Shown here: positions 6,758 through 14,904 of the stretch, in pieces
How the letters are laid out: the number at the start of each line of letters is the position of its first letter
How positions within the stretch are numbered: position 1 is the stretch's first letter
Assembly: GCA_005889515.1 (NCBI GenBank)
Contig: VBHE01000015.1
Location: 4,391-21,910, forward strand
Direction of reading: 5' to 3'
Source: Chloroflexota bacterium
Lineage (GTDB): Bacteria; Chloroflexota; Dormibacteria; Aeolococcales; Aeolococcaceae
DNA: 17,520 nucleotides
Made by a program: the position numbers and the translations under genes
The notes under the pieces: generated by a model
Told to the model about the DNA's origin: nothing
The model's input: only the letters and a program-made list of their open reading frames with translations
The model's database searches: none

Positions 6758-7560
6758 CCGGCACCCTCGTGAACGCAGGGACGTCGCCGGTCGCGCCGGT
6801 CGAGGCCGCGGGCAGCGGGCTCGCGGTGCGCGATCTGAAGGTCTTCTACGGGCCGGTCCCCGCGGTGCGCGGGGTCAGCCTGGACTGCAGGCCGGGCGAG
6901 ATCGTCGGCGTCATCGGCGCCAACGGGGCGGGCAAGACGAGCCTGCTCTCCGGCATCGCCGGGCTGGTGAAGACCACCGGCGGCAGCATCTCCCTCGACG
7001 GCCGCGACATCACCCGGTGGCCCGCCCACCGGCGCGGCCAGGCGGGGGTGGTGATGGTCGCCGAGCGGCGCCGCGTGTTCCCCTCGCTCTCGGTTCGCGA
7101 GAACCTGGCCGTGGGAGGGTTCGGGCTGGACCGCGGCGAGGTCGATCGCCGCGTGCAGAGCATGCTCGAGCTCTTCCCACGGCTCAGGGAGCGCGAGCGC
7201 GTCCCCTCCTTCCGGCTCTCCGGGGGCGAGCAGCGGATGGTGTCGATCGGGCGTGCGCTCGTCACCGGTGCGCAGTGCATCCTCTTCGACGAGCTCTCCC
7301 TGGGACTGGCGCCGCGCATCGTCGCCGAGCTCACCGGGGTGCTCCGGGCGCTCGCGGACGAGGGCCGGATGATCGTGCTCGTCGAGCAGTACATCGGGGT
7401 GCTGCTGCGACTGGCCGACTCCGTGCACGTGCTGGAGCGGGGGCGGATCCGCTTCGCCGGGCCGGCGCAGGAGTCGGCGCAATGGCTCGAGCACCACGGA
7501 TATCTCGCGCACGCCGGGACGGCGGCGGCGGCTCAGGAGGCGGCAGAAGCGAGGACATGA
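6754..7560 (+). CDS. livF: ABC transporter ATPase LivF
   Basis: This 268-residue protein is the second ATPase of the importer and pairs with the LivG half of the fusion protein. Walker A is GANGAGKT (55-62), the signature is the canonical LSGGEQ (155-160), and Walker B is CILFDE (175-180). The residue after the catalytic Glu is Leu rather than the usual Pro (FDELSLGLAP). The H-loop position holds Gln in VEQY, as is common in LivF. Since the partner has a degenerate signature, the two ATP sites are probably unequal. GTG 6754 is the start because it overlaps the previous stop and keeps full family length. The C-terminal 20 residues are Ala/Glu-rich and not conserved. The stop overlaps an ATG at 7557, although the better start of the next gene is 7602. 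Confidence 0.93.
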   Translation: MTGTLVNAGTSPVAPVEAAGSGLAVRDLKVFYGPVPAVRGVSLDCRPGEIVGVIGANGAGKTSLLSGIAGLVKTTGGSISLDGRDITRWPAHRRGQAGVVMVAERRRVFPSLSVRENLAVGGFGLDRGEVDRRVQSMLELFPRLRERERVPSFRLSGGEQRMVSIGRALVTGAQCILFDELSLGLAPRIVAELTGVLRALADEGRMIVLVEQYIGVLLRLADSVHVLERGRIRFAGPAQESAQWLEHHGYLAHAGTAAAAQEAAEART

Positions 7561-7588
7561 GGACAAACACGATGGACGGATCGACAGA

Positions 7589-7594
7589 AGGAGG
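7589..7594 (+). promoter_or_regulatory. Ribosome binding site that decides the start at 7602
   Basis: AGGAGG lies seven bases before ATG 7602. The alternative in-frame ATG 7557 overlaps the livF stop but would add 15 polar residues before the signal peptide. The site therefore favours 7602. Confidence 0.6.
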
Positions 7595-7601
7595 GGAGCG
7601 A

Positions 7602-8936
7602 ATGGGCTCCAGGCGGACATCGACGGTGCGCGCCGCCCGCTGCGCACTCGTCCTCACCGCGGCCGCGGGCGTCATCCTCGGAGGCAGCTCCGCCTGGCGC
7701 GCCCACGCCGACGACGTGAGCGGCAGCACCGGCGGCGCGGACTGCGTCACCGGCTGGAACTCGAACGGCACCGTCGCCGCCATCGGCGAGGGTGTCCTGT
7801 TCCCCTACGAGAACCTGGTCGGCGAGCCATATGCGGATGCCCTGATCGATGACACGCCGCACTCGAAGAGCAAGGCGAGCATGGGCTACGAGGGCTTCGT
7901 CGGCGCGGTGGTCCTGGGCACCTCGAACCGCAAGCTCGGCCCCGACAACCCCACCAGCGCCAACGCCTACTACCCGCCGCCGGCCGAGGGCGGCTACGGC
8001 GGCGTCCACGACGCCCACGACTTCGGTCCCCTCGGGCACACCGAGGCCTACGACCGGCCGGACAAGTCCTACGCCGACGCGAAGACGGGGTTCGTCACCG
8101 GCAGTGACCAGGCCTCCATCGGGCCGTCGTTCGCCCACTCCGAGGTGACGGCGGAGGCGAATGGCCTCGCCGGGATCAACCGCGCCGCGGCGTACGACAT
8201 CCGCCTCGGCTCGCTGCACATCGCCCTCGCCACCACCGACCTGGTGTGGAAGGACGACGGATCCTCGAGCGGCACCGTCGCCACCTGGAAGACCGAGCTC
8301 CACGGCGTCGACGTCGACGGCAAGCCGGTCTTCACGTCGAGCGGCGACGGCTTCTCCTTCAACGGCCAGACCCCCCAGCCCGGGCCGGCGGCCCACAAGC
8401 AGTCGAACGACCAGTTCAAGCAGTTCTCCGACGCCCTCCAGAAGGGCGGCGCCGGTCACTACCAGGTGGTCCTCCAGGACGGCACCTTCTCCGCCGCCGA
8501 CGGCACCATCGACATCGACGAGGTCGGCCTCAAGATCGAGTCCATCCCCGATCCGCTCACCAAGGGCGGCTCCGTCCGCGGCGCCAACATCCAGTTCGCG
8601 CGGCTGGTCAACCACACCAACGTGGCTCGTGGCACCTGCGACGCGGTGAAGCAGATGCCGAGCTGGAACGACAAGACCCCCCCGTCGGGGCCGAACCTTC
8701 CCCCGTACCCGCCGCCCCCGTCCGGGCAGCATCCGGTGACGAACGTCAACAGCGCACTCCCCGCGCTGCCCGCGCTCCCCGTCCCGGCGGCTCCGGTGAC
8801 GACACGGCCGGTCCCGGTGTCCGGCTCCCCGGGGATCCTCCCCTCGGTGCTCGGCGCCGCGATCGACATCCTTGGCTCGGCGGGAGGCGTGACGCCTCCC
8901 GCCCCGGCGCCCGCCACGGGTACGCCGGCAGGTTGA
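7602..8936 (+). CDS. Secreted protein of unknown function with a Pro-rich C-terminus
   Basis: This 444-residue protein has an N-terminal Arg-rich segment and hydrophobic core ending in Ala-His-Ala (34-36), a classical signal peptidase I site. The mature part should be released or stay in the wall zone. The mature body (37 to about 350) is rich in Gly, Asp, Thr and Ser with alternating hydrophobic residues, suggesting beta-sheet structure. It contains two Cys (48 and 346) that could form one disulfide across the domain. About 355-444 is Pro/Ala-rich with a short hydrophobic stretch (about 410-425) but no LPxTG or charged tail for anchoring. I do not recognise the family. It lies 41 bases after livF, in line with the importer genes, so a role in substrate capture or processing outside the cell is possible. 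A start at ATG 7557 would add 15 residues. Confidence 0.8.
   Translation: MGSRRTSTVRAARCALVLTAAAGVILGGSSAWRAHADDVSGSTGGADCVTGWNSNGTVAAIGEGVLFPYENLVGEPYADALIDDTPHSKSKASMGYEGFVGAVVLGTSNRKLGPDNPTSANAYYPPPAEGGYGGVHDAHDFGPLGHTEAYDRPDKSYADAKTGFVTGSDQASIGPSFAHSEVTAEANGLAGINRAAAYDIRLGSLHIALATTDLVWKDDGSSSGTVATWKTELHGVDVDGKPVFTSSGDGFSFNGQTPQPGPAAHKQSNDQFKQFSDALQKGGAGHYQVVLQDGTFSAADGTIDIDEVGLKIESIPDPLTKGGSVRGANIQFARLVNHTNVARGTCDAVKQMPSWNDKTPPSGPNLPPYPPPPSGQHPVTNVNSALPALPALPVPAAPVTTRPVPVSGSPGILPSVLGAAIDILGSAGGVTPPAPAPATGTPAG
8881..8901 (+). other. Very stable hairpin inside the 3' end of the secreted protein gene
   Basis: CGGGAGGCG and CGCCTCCCG form a perfect 9-base stem around a TGA triloop. It lies about 35 bases before the stop codon and just before the small secreted-peptide ORF. 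It could slow ribosomes or polymerase there, or may simply reflect Gly/Pro codons. Confidence 0.35.
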
Positions 8937-8943
8937 GCTCACG

Positions 8944-9117
8944 GTGACAGGACGAGGAACGGCGGGGCGGCGCGTCCGGATCGGGCGCCTCGCAGCCGGC
9001 GCCGCAGTGGCCGTCGTGCTGCTGCTCGCCGCACCGCTGAGGGCGGAGGCGCACGCTCGCCTGATGGGCGTGCTCCCCGCCCCTCTTCGGCTCCGGGTGC
9101 CAGTAGGAGCGGGCTGA
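8944..9117 (+). CDS. 57-residue small protein with a signal peptide
   Basis: GTG 8944 opens a 57-codon frame seven bases after the previous stop. It ends in TGA (9115-9117), whose last base starts the next gene's ATG (TGATG). The protein has an Arg-rich start, a hydrophobic core (AAVAVVLLLAAPL) and Ala-rich cleavage candidates (AEA or AHA). Cleavage would leave a short basic/hydrophobic peptide, for example RLMGVLPAPLRLRVPVGAG. Codon use is mostly G/C-ending, with a few exceptions. The ribosome binding site of the following gene (AGGAG, 9105-9109) lies inside this frame. The tight junctions on both sides argue for a real gene. The weak point is its own poor ribosome binding site. No homologue is recognised. 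It could be a secreted peptide, a membrane-held microprotein or the remains of a larger exported protein. Confidence 0.5.
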   Translation: MTGRGTAGRRVRIGRLAAGAAVAVVLLLAAPLRAEAHARLMGVLPAPLRLRVPVGAG

Positions 9118-10280
9118 TGGGAGAGCAGGCGGCGCGCAAGCGGGAGCGACGGGCGGCACAGGCCACGGCCGTGCCGGTGCAGAAGCGGCCGGCGGTGGGG
9201 TCGGCCCACTCCCACCGGGTGGTGGCGATGCTGCTCGCCACCGTGGTGGTGATCGGCGCGGCCGCCGCCGGATTCCTCGTCTGGATCTCCCGGCAGGGCG
9301 ACAACGCCGGCGCCGCCCCGGCGCCCCCCGCGGTGCACGCCGCCGGCGCGTACCACGCGGTCTACCGGGTCACCGACAGCGCCGGGCCGCAGGCCATCGC
9401 GCAGACCGACGTGGTGAGCGTGCGCCGCCCCGACGAGGTCCGTGTCGAGCACCACGAGGGCGCGCCGCCCGGAGGAAGGATCTTCTCGGGAAGCATCATC
9501 AACAGCACCGCGCAGACCTTCCTCCCGGATCGCAGCAAGGGGTTCGCCACCCCGCTCACCGCGGCGCTCGACCCCGACGTCTTCTCCGATCCCGCGCTCT
9601 CCGCCGCCGCCGGGGCGGGGGCCGTCGCCCGGCTCGGGCTGGCCTCGGTGCTCGGCGAGCAGTGCACCCGCTACCTCTACCGCACCACCGGGACCGAGGC
9701 GCTCTCCCGCGGCGACGACCAGGAGAAGGTCGAGGCGTGCGTGACCGGCGACAGCATCCTGCTCCGCCAGGTGGTCACCCTCTCCGGCAGGCAGGTGCGG
9801 CTCGCCGAGGCGGTGCAGGTCGACCGCAACCCCGTCTTCCCCGTCGACGAGTTCACCTCCGCCGCGGGCGCCAACTCGCGGGGCGCGGAGGCGACCGAGA
9901 AGGTGGTGGAGGGCCGTCCCACCAACGCCGGCACCCTGGTCGGCGGCGAGGCGCCGCAGGGGTTCCGCCTCGCCGGGCAGCTGACCGACTCCCACCAGGA
10001 GATCGACACCCCGCTGCTGCCCTTCTACATCGAGAGCTACGTGCGCGGCGGCGAGTTCGCCGACACCCAGCAGCTCATGGTCGCCAATGGCGCGGACAAG
10101 CCGTGGCAGGGCTCCGGCGGCCAGCCCGTCACCCTCACCGGCAACCTCGCCGGGCAGATCCTCTACCACCCGGGGTACGTCGAGGTGCAGACCAGCGTCC
10201 AGGGTTACCCGGTGCGGGTCCTCGCGTCCAGCGCCGAGCTCGCCTCCTTCTTCGCAGGGACGCTGCGCGCCTCCGCCTGA
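9117..10280 (+). CDS. Single-pass membrane protein with a LolA/RseB-like external domain (tentative)
   Basis: This 387-residue protein has a positively charged cytoplasmic start (about 1-34), one hydrophobic helix (35-57), a Pro/Ala-rich spacer and a large external part (about 75-387). The external part starts with a YHAVYRVT pattern followed by alternating strands and polar turns (DVVSVRRPDEVRVEHH). That is reminiscent of LolA, LppX or RseB/MucB half-barrels, which hold lipids or hydrophobic ligands. Two Cys (183 and 208) may pair. The C-terminal part contains a GEFADTQQLMVANG segment I cannot place. The start overlaps the small ORF stop and has AGGAG seven bases upstream. It is the last gene of the plus-strand cluster, directly before the shared hairpin terminator. 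The membrane topology is well supported; the fold is a guess from pattern only. Confidence 0.75.
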   Translation: MGEQAARKRERRAAQATAVPVQKRPAVGSAHSHRVVAMLLATVVVIGAAAAGFLVWISRQGDNAGAAPAPPAVHAAGAYHAVYRVTDSAGPQAIAQTDVVSVRRPDEVRVEHHEGAPPGGRIFSGSIINSTAQTFLPDRSKGFATPLTAALDPDVFSDPALSAAAGAGAVARLGLASVLGEQCTRYLYRTTGTEALSRGDDQEKVEACVTGDSILLRQVVTLSGRQVRLAEAVQVDRNPVFPVDEFTSAAGANSRGAEATEKVVEGRPTNAGTLVGGEAPQGFRLAGQLTDSHQEIDTPLLPFYIESYVRGGEFADTQQLMVANGADKPWQGSGGQPVTLTGNLAGQILYHPGYVEVQTSVQGYPVRVLASSAELASFFAGTLRASA

Positions 10281-10317
10281 CGCCCCCAGGGTCCACAATA
10301 TCTCGCGACTACCCGCC

Positions 10318-10350
10318 ACACGGGCCTCCCGGCAGCCGGGGGGCCCGTGT
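10318..10350. terminator. Bidirectional terminator between convergent operons
   Basis: ACACGGGCC (10318-10326) pairs with GGCCCGTGT (10342-10350). Inside, CCCGG and CCGGG pair around a CAG triloop, with one G-T wobble between the two stems. The stem is about 15 base pairs. It lies 38 bases after the plus-strand stop and just after the minus-strand LAL stop, so it can serve both transcripts. There is no long T-run on either side. Confidence 0.8.
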
Positions 10351-10355
10351 TCGTG

Positions 10356-13139
10356 TCAGCCGCCCTCGAGGTCGATCTCCTCCTTGGCGAGGTGCGCCAC
10401 GAGCTGGGTACGCGAGGCGACGCCGAGCTTCCGGTAGATGTTCTTCAGGTGGTACTCGACGGTGTTGAGGCTGACGACCAGCTGCTCGGCCACGGCGTGG
10501 TTGGTGAGCCCCTGGGTCACCAGCCGGACGACCGCCACCTCGTGCCGGGTGAGCGCCGGGCGCTGGCCGTGGCCGCTGCTGCTGCCGGCGCCGATCAGCT
10601 CGCGGTCGCAGCACTCGACATAGGGGCGGGCGCCGAGCCGCTCGAAGCGGTCGCGCGCCGACTTGAGCACCGCGAGCCCGGTGCCGCGCTTGCCGGCACG
10701 GCGCAGGTAGCGGCCGTATGCGGCCTCGAGCCGGGCCCGGTCGAAGGGAGCGCACCGCGTCTCGGAGCGCTCCATCCCCGCCCGGAAGGCGGCGTCGGCG
10801 AGGTCGGCGCGCTTGCGCGCCGCCTCCAGGTTGCCGCGCACCCGCGCCGCGCTCACCAGCGTCCCGCCGTGGCCGCGGAGGGTGGCGAGCTCCTCGAGGG
10901 GGACGAGGACCAGCTCGGCCTCCTCGAGCCGGTCGAGGCGGATGAGGGCGTCGGCGTGGAGCTCACGCCACGGCCAGAGCCCACCGGGCTCGTCGAGAGC
11001 CTCGCCGCGGGGCCTGCGCGCCAGCGGCTGCAGCGCCTCGACCACCGCCTCGTGGTCGTCGCGGGCGGCGGCGAGCCGGGCGGCGGCGAGGGCCGCGTCG
11101 GCGACGCTCGCGTCGTCCTGCACGGCGCGTGCGTGCCGCGCCGCCGCCTCGACGTGCTCGCGGGCGCGCTCCCACTCGCCGCGTCCGGCGAGCGGCGCGG
11201 CGGCGGCGCTGTGGAGCCAGCTGAGCATCCACACCTGGCCCGCGTCCTCGCCGATGGTCGCGGCGGTCTCGGCGTGGGCGACGGCGTCGTCCCAGCATCC
11301 GAGCCGGTACTCGACCTCGGCGAGCAGGCACAGCCCGGCGAAGACGAAGGCGAACGGTCCCCAGCGCCGTGCCGCCGGCTCGACGACGGCGAGGTCGGCG
11401 CGCGCGCCGGGAAGGTCGTCGCCGGCGAGCCGGAGCAGGCCGCGGGCGTACAGCCCCTGGACCTGCTCGGCGGTGGGCTCGATCACCTCCGCTGGCAGGA
11501 AGGCGAGCTCGGCGAGGCCGCGGGGCACCTCCCCGGAATGGACGAGGGCGTAGGCGAGGTGCGCCCACGGCGCCGGCGTCACCGTGCCCTCGGCGGCGGA
11601 GACGGCGCGCCGCGCCCAGGGGAGCGCCTCGTCGCCCCGCGCCTGGCGGATCAGTCCGAGGGCGAGCTCGGCGGCGATCCGCCCCGCGAGCTCGCGCTCG
11701 CGGATGCGGTCGCAGGCGTCCCAGGCGCCGAGCAGCAGCTCGCGCGCCTCGGCCGGACGCCCGCCGCGGAAGGCGAGCCGGCCGAGCACGTAGCGGCGGT
11801 AGGGCCCGTCGGCGCAGCGGCGCACGTCGTCGGTGAGCGTCGCCGCCCGGTTCACGTCCCCTCCGACCAGGAGGTGGTCGACGCCCTCGAGCAGGCGCCG
11901 CTCGCGCTGGGCGCGGGCGGGGCTGAGGTCGCTCGCCCGCAGCATCGCCGAGGCGGCGCCGGCGAGCTCCCCGCGGGCCGCCTGGCGCCTCGCGTGGGCG
12001 GCGAGGTCGGAGGCGAGCGGCTCGTCCTCGCCGAGCGCGGCGGCGCTGCGGTGGTGGAGGGCGACGTCGGGCCGGTTCACCAGCTCGGCGGCGCGGAGAT
12101 GGAGGGCGGCGCGCCGTGCCGGCCCGATGTCGTTGTAGACCGCCGAGCGGGTCATCGGATCGGGGAAGGCGATCCCGTGGTCGCGCCCGGCGTCCTGGGT
12201 GCGGAGGAGCCCCGCCGACATCGCTGCCTCGAGCGCGCCCAGGGGGTCGTCGATGCCGGCGAGGCGCTGGGCGAGGATGAGCGCGCACTGCTGCCCGAGG
12301 ATGGCGGCGGCGACCACCAGCCGCTGCGCCTGGGGCGGGCACGCCGCCACCCGGGTGAGCACCTGGGCGCCGACCGACCGTGGCGCGGGGAGCGGGGTGT
12401 CCCCGTTGGCGCGCCGCAGCCGCTCCAGCGGGTACTCCTCGAGCAGGGCGCGCAGGTGCAGCGGGCTGGCGCCGGTGTGCTCGCGCAGCTGCTCGGCGAG
12501 CGACACCGGGACGACGTTCTCGGTGATCGCGGCGGCGAGCTCGCGCAGCTCGGTCAGGGGCAGCCCGCGCAGCCGCAGCGTCGAGCCGCGCTCGCCGTCG
12601 GCGAGCTTGAGCAGGCCCGCGGGCAGGTCGAAGGCCCGGTCCTCGCGCACCGCGATCAGGGTGAGGACGCGGTCGGCCTGGAGCCGGCGCATCGCGAAGA
12701 GCAGCGCCACCAGCGAGGGGCGGTCGGCCCACTGCGCATCGTCGACGACGACGCACACCGGTCCCTGTTCCTGGAGGGCGTCGAGGAGCTCGATGAGCCC
12801 GGCGCCGATGGCGACGGCGCGGCGGCTGGGGATGGTGGTCGCCCCCAGCGCGGCGCGCTGGTCGGTGCGCGGCACCCGCGAGGAGCGGACCAGCTGCTCC
12901 ACCACCCCATAGGGAAGCTGGTGCTCCTCCTCCTCGCCGCTCGCGCCGACGACGCGGATGTCGCCCGCCTCGGCGAGGAATCGCTGCAGCAGCGCCGTCT
13001 TGCCGATCCCGGCGGCGCCCTCGACGAGCACCACTCGCGGCTCGCCGGCGCGCACCTCCTCGAGCCGGGCGCGGAGCAGGCGCAGCTCCTCGCGCCTGCC
13101 GACGAACACCGCCCTTCCGGAGTGGACGTCGGTGGTCAT
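10356..13139 (-). CDS. LuxR-family LAL-type ATPase transcriptional regulator
   Basis: This 927-residue cytoplasmic regulator belongs to the large ATP-binding LuxR (LAL, MalT-like) group. An FVGRREEL box (12-19) leads into a STAND-type ATPase with Walker A GAAGIGKT (41-48) and Walker B VCVVVDDAQWAD (128-139). The middle (about 390-830) is Ala/Arg/Leu-rich helical sequence that fits TPR-like sensor repeats. The C-terminus (863-927) is a LuxR DNA-binding helix-turn-helix with the typical LTRHE, GLTNHAVAEQLVVS and VEYHLKNIYRKLG elements. ATG 13139 overlaps the stop of the GAF-PucR gene (ATGA) and there is no separate ribosome binding site, so translation is coupled. It is the last gene of the BMC operon and probably controls it in response to a metabolite sensed by the helical repeats. 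The target and ligand are unknown. Confidence 0.93.
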   Translation of the reverse strand: MTTDVHSGRAVFVGRREELRLLRARLEEVRAGEPRVVLVEGAAGIGKTALLQRFLAEAGDIRVVGASGEEEEHQLPYGVVEQLVRSSRVPRTDQRAALGATTIPSRRAVAIGAGLIELLDALQEQGPVCVVVDDAQWADRPSLVALLFAMRRLQADRVLTLIAVREDRAFDLPAGLLKLADGERGSTLRLRGLPLTELRELAAAITENVVPVSLAEQLREHTGASPLHLRALLEEYPLERLRRANGDTPLPAPRSVGAQVLTRVAACPPQAQRLVVAAAILGQQCALILAQRLAGIDDPLGALEAAMSAGLLRTQDAGRDHGIAFPDPMTRSAVYNDIGPARRAALHLRAAELVNRPDVALHHRSAAALGEDEPLASDLAAHARRQAARGELAGAASAMLRASDLSPARAQRERRLLEGVDHLLVGGDVNRAATLTDDVRRCADGPYRRYVLGRLAFRGGRPAEARELLLGAWDACDRIRERELAGRIAAELALGLIRQARGDEALPWARRAVSAAEGTVTPAPWAHLAYALVHSGEVPRGLAELAFLPAEVIEPTAEQVQGLYARGLLRLAGDDLPGARADLAVVEPAARRWGPFAFVFAGLCLLAEVEYRLGCWDDAVAHAETAATIGEDAGQVWMLSWLHSAAAAPLAGRGEWERAREHVEAAARHARAVQDDASVADAALAAARLAAARDDHEAVVEALQPLARRPRGEALDEPGGLWPWRELHADALIRLDRLEEAELVLVPLEELATLRGHGGTLVSAARVRGNLEAARKRADLADAAFRAGMERSETRCAPFDRARLEAAYGRYLRRAGKRGTGLAVLKSARDRFERLGARPYVECCDRELIGAGSSSGHGQRPALTRHEVAVVRLVTQGLTNHAVAEQLVVSLNTVEYHLKNIYRKLGVASRTQLVAHLAKEEIDLEGG

Positions 13140-14894
13140 ACCGGGAACGAGACCTGGAGGATGCGCAGCGCCAGGTCGGCCCGGAAGCGGTCCTCGTGGC
13201 GGCGCAGGTCGAGTCGGGTCAGCTCGCCGATGCGGTTGAGCCGGTAGCGCAGCGTCTTGTGGTGCACCGACAGCCGCTGGGCGGCGGCGTTGAGCGAGCA
13301 GTCCGACTCGAGGTAGGCGCGCAGGGTGGCGATCAACGGGGTGCTGCGCTCGCGGTCGTAGTCGAGCACCGGCCCGAGCACCTCCTTGACGTACTCGGCG
13401 AGGTCGGGCTGGTCGCCGGGCGCGAGGTCGAACACCGCGGAGTCGCCGCCACCCGGGCGCGCGGCGACGCGCATCGCGATCGTCGCCTCGCGATAGGCGA
13501 CGCCGTAGTCGAGCGGGTTGCTGTGCGGGCGGCTCACCCCCCAGGTGGTGGTGAGGCCGGGGAGCACCGCGGTCATCTGCTCGGTGGCCGCGGCGGTGAG
13601 CGCGCGGGCGCTCACCGGGTCGGTACAGGGGGCGACCGCGACCATGGCGTTGCCGCGCAGGCTCACGAGGTCGGGGCCGCCGTGCTGCGCCGACACCCGC
13701 TGCAGGATGCGCCGCATCTGGTGGCGGGCCCGCTCCGTGCGGGCGGGCTCGAGACCCTCCTGCCGGGCGATGAGGTCGATGTCCTGGAGCTGGCAGCAGA
13801 ACACCCGGTGGGGCCGGCGCAGGTCGATATGGAGACGCTCGGCACGCCGCGCGGCGGCGCGCTGGTACTCGTCGGAGCCGTGGAGCAGGTCCCAGATGAT
13901 CTCGTCGCGGGCGTCCGCGCGCGCCTCGTCGGCGGCGCGCTGCTCGAGGTGGTGGAGGGCGGCGACGAGCGCCGCCTGGCCGATGACGATCTCCTCGGCG
14001 TCGCCGGGGGTGTCGTCGCCGAGCAGGCAGACGTGGCCGAAGCTGTCGCCGGCTGCCTGGATGGGGTGGACCGAGAGCCAGCTCGGTGCGCACCGCGGAG
14101 ATGTCGAGGTTGTGCGGGTGCGTCGCCAGCGGGTCGAGGGTGGTGGAGAGGATCGCCACCCGGGCGCCGGTGAGGGTGGCGACGCTGCGGGCGATGGCGG
14201 CCAGGCCGGCGCCCTCGAGGAGGAGCTGGATGAGCGCGCGCTGCATCACCGCCGACTGGCGGGTGGCCTCGACCCTCCGCTCCAGGGTGTCGTAGGCGGT
14301 CTCCAGGCGGCGCATGCTCGTCGCCTGGGCGTCGTTGAGCCGGGCGTTCTCGATGGCGATGGTGACCAGGTCGGCCATCGCGACCAGCCGGCGCACCTCG
14401 TGGGCGGCGAACACCGAGCGGCGCCGCCGCCACACCTCGAGCACGCCGATGATGTCGCCGCGGACGGTGAGCGGAGCGCCGAGCGCGGAGCGCACCGACT
14501 CCATCTGCGCGAGCGGGATGAAGTCGTCGCTGATCACCCGGGTGTGCGAATAGTCGTCGACCTGCACGGGCTGCGTCGTCTGCAGCACCCGGCCGGCGAG
14601 CCCCTGCCCGCGGGTCATGCGCAGCCTCGCGGTCTCGGGCTCGCGGTGGCCGACGCAGCTGCGCATCACCATCTCGTCGCCCTCGCGCAGGAAGACGCCC
14701 GCGATGTCGGCGCCGAGCAGTCGCAGCGCGGTGTGGGTGATGGTGAGGAGCACCTCGGTGCTGTCGCGCACCGAGAGGATCTCGGTCGCCGCCTCCTGGA
14801 GGGCCGACACCTCCTCGCGCGCGCGGCGCGCCCGCGACTCCTCCTCCTCCACGTCCCTGCGGAGCCGGTCGACGATGGTGTCTGGAGGGGTCAA
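13136..14894 (-). CDS. GAF-PucR (CdaR-like) regulator split by a frameshift near 14080
   Basis: The first part reads from TTG 14894. It has coiled-coil-like residues (5-38), a GAF sensor domain (45-187), another coiled coil (188-215) and the start of a second sensor region. Near 14078-14084 this frame turns into Arg/Pro-rich nonsense, while the +1 frame becomes clearly coding. That frame starts with WLSVHPIQAAGD and continues through ADARDEIIWDLLHG to a PucR-type helix-turn-helix (AAQRLSVHHKTLRYRLNRIGELT) and stops at 13136. One extra base, or two missing bases, explains the break. PucR/CdaR proteins are activators that respond to small metabolites. The gene begins 10 bases after the alcohol dehydrogenase stop and ends overlapping the LAL start. 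The unshifted frame has no stop and runs on into the LAL gene. The break may be a sequencing error, a real mutation or, less likely, programmed. The start lacks a good ribosome binding site. Confidence 0.82.
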
Positions 14895-14904
14895 CGTCGT
14901 GCGT

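Noticed and set aside
7533..10319. Minus-strand open frame of about 928 codons opposite the secreted and membrane protein genes
   Set aside because: Antisense shadow of high-G+C genes. It is Gly/Arg/Val-rich with no domain, and the plus strand has signal peptides, overlaps and ribosome binding sites.
10347..13247. Plus-strand open frame of about 966 codons opposite the LAL regulator
   Set aside because: It mirrors the codons of a protein with clear Walker and LuxR motifs, and its own composition is low-complexity with no domain.
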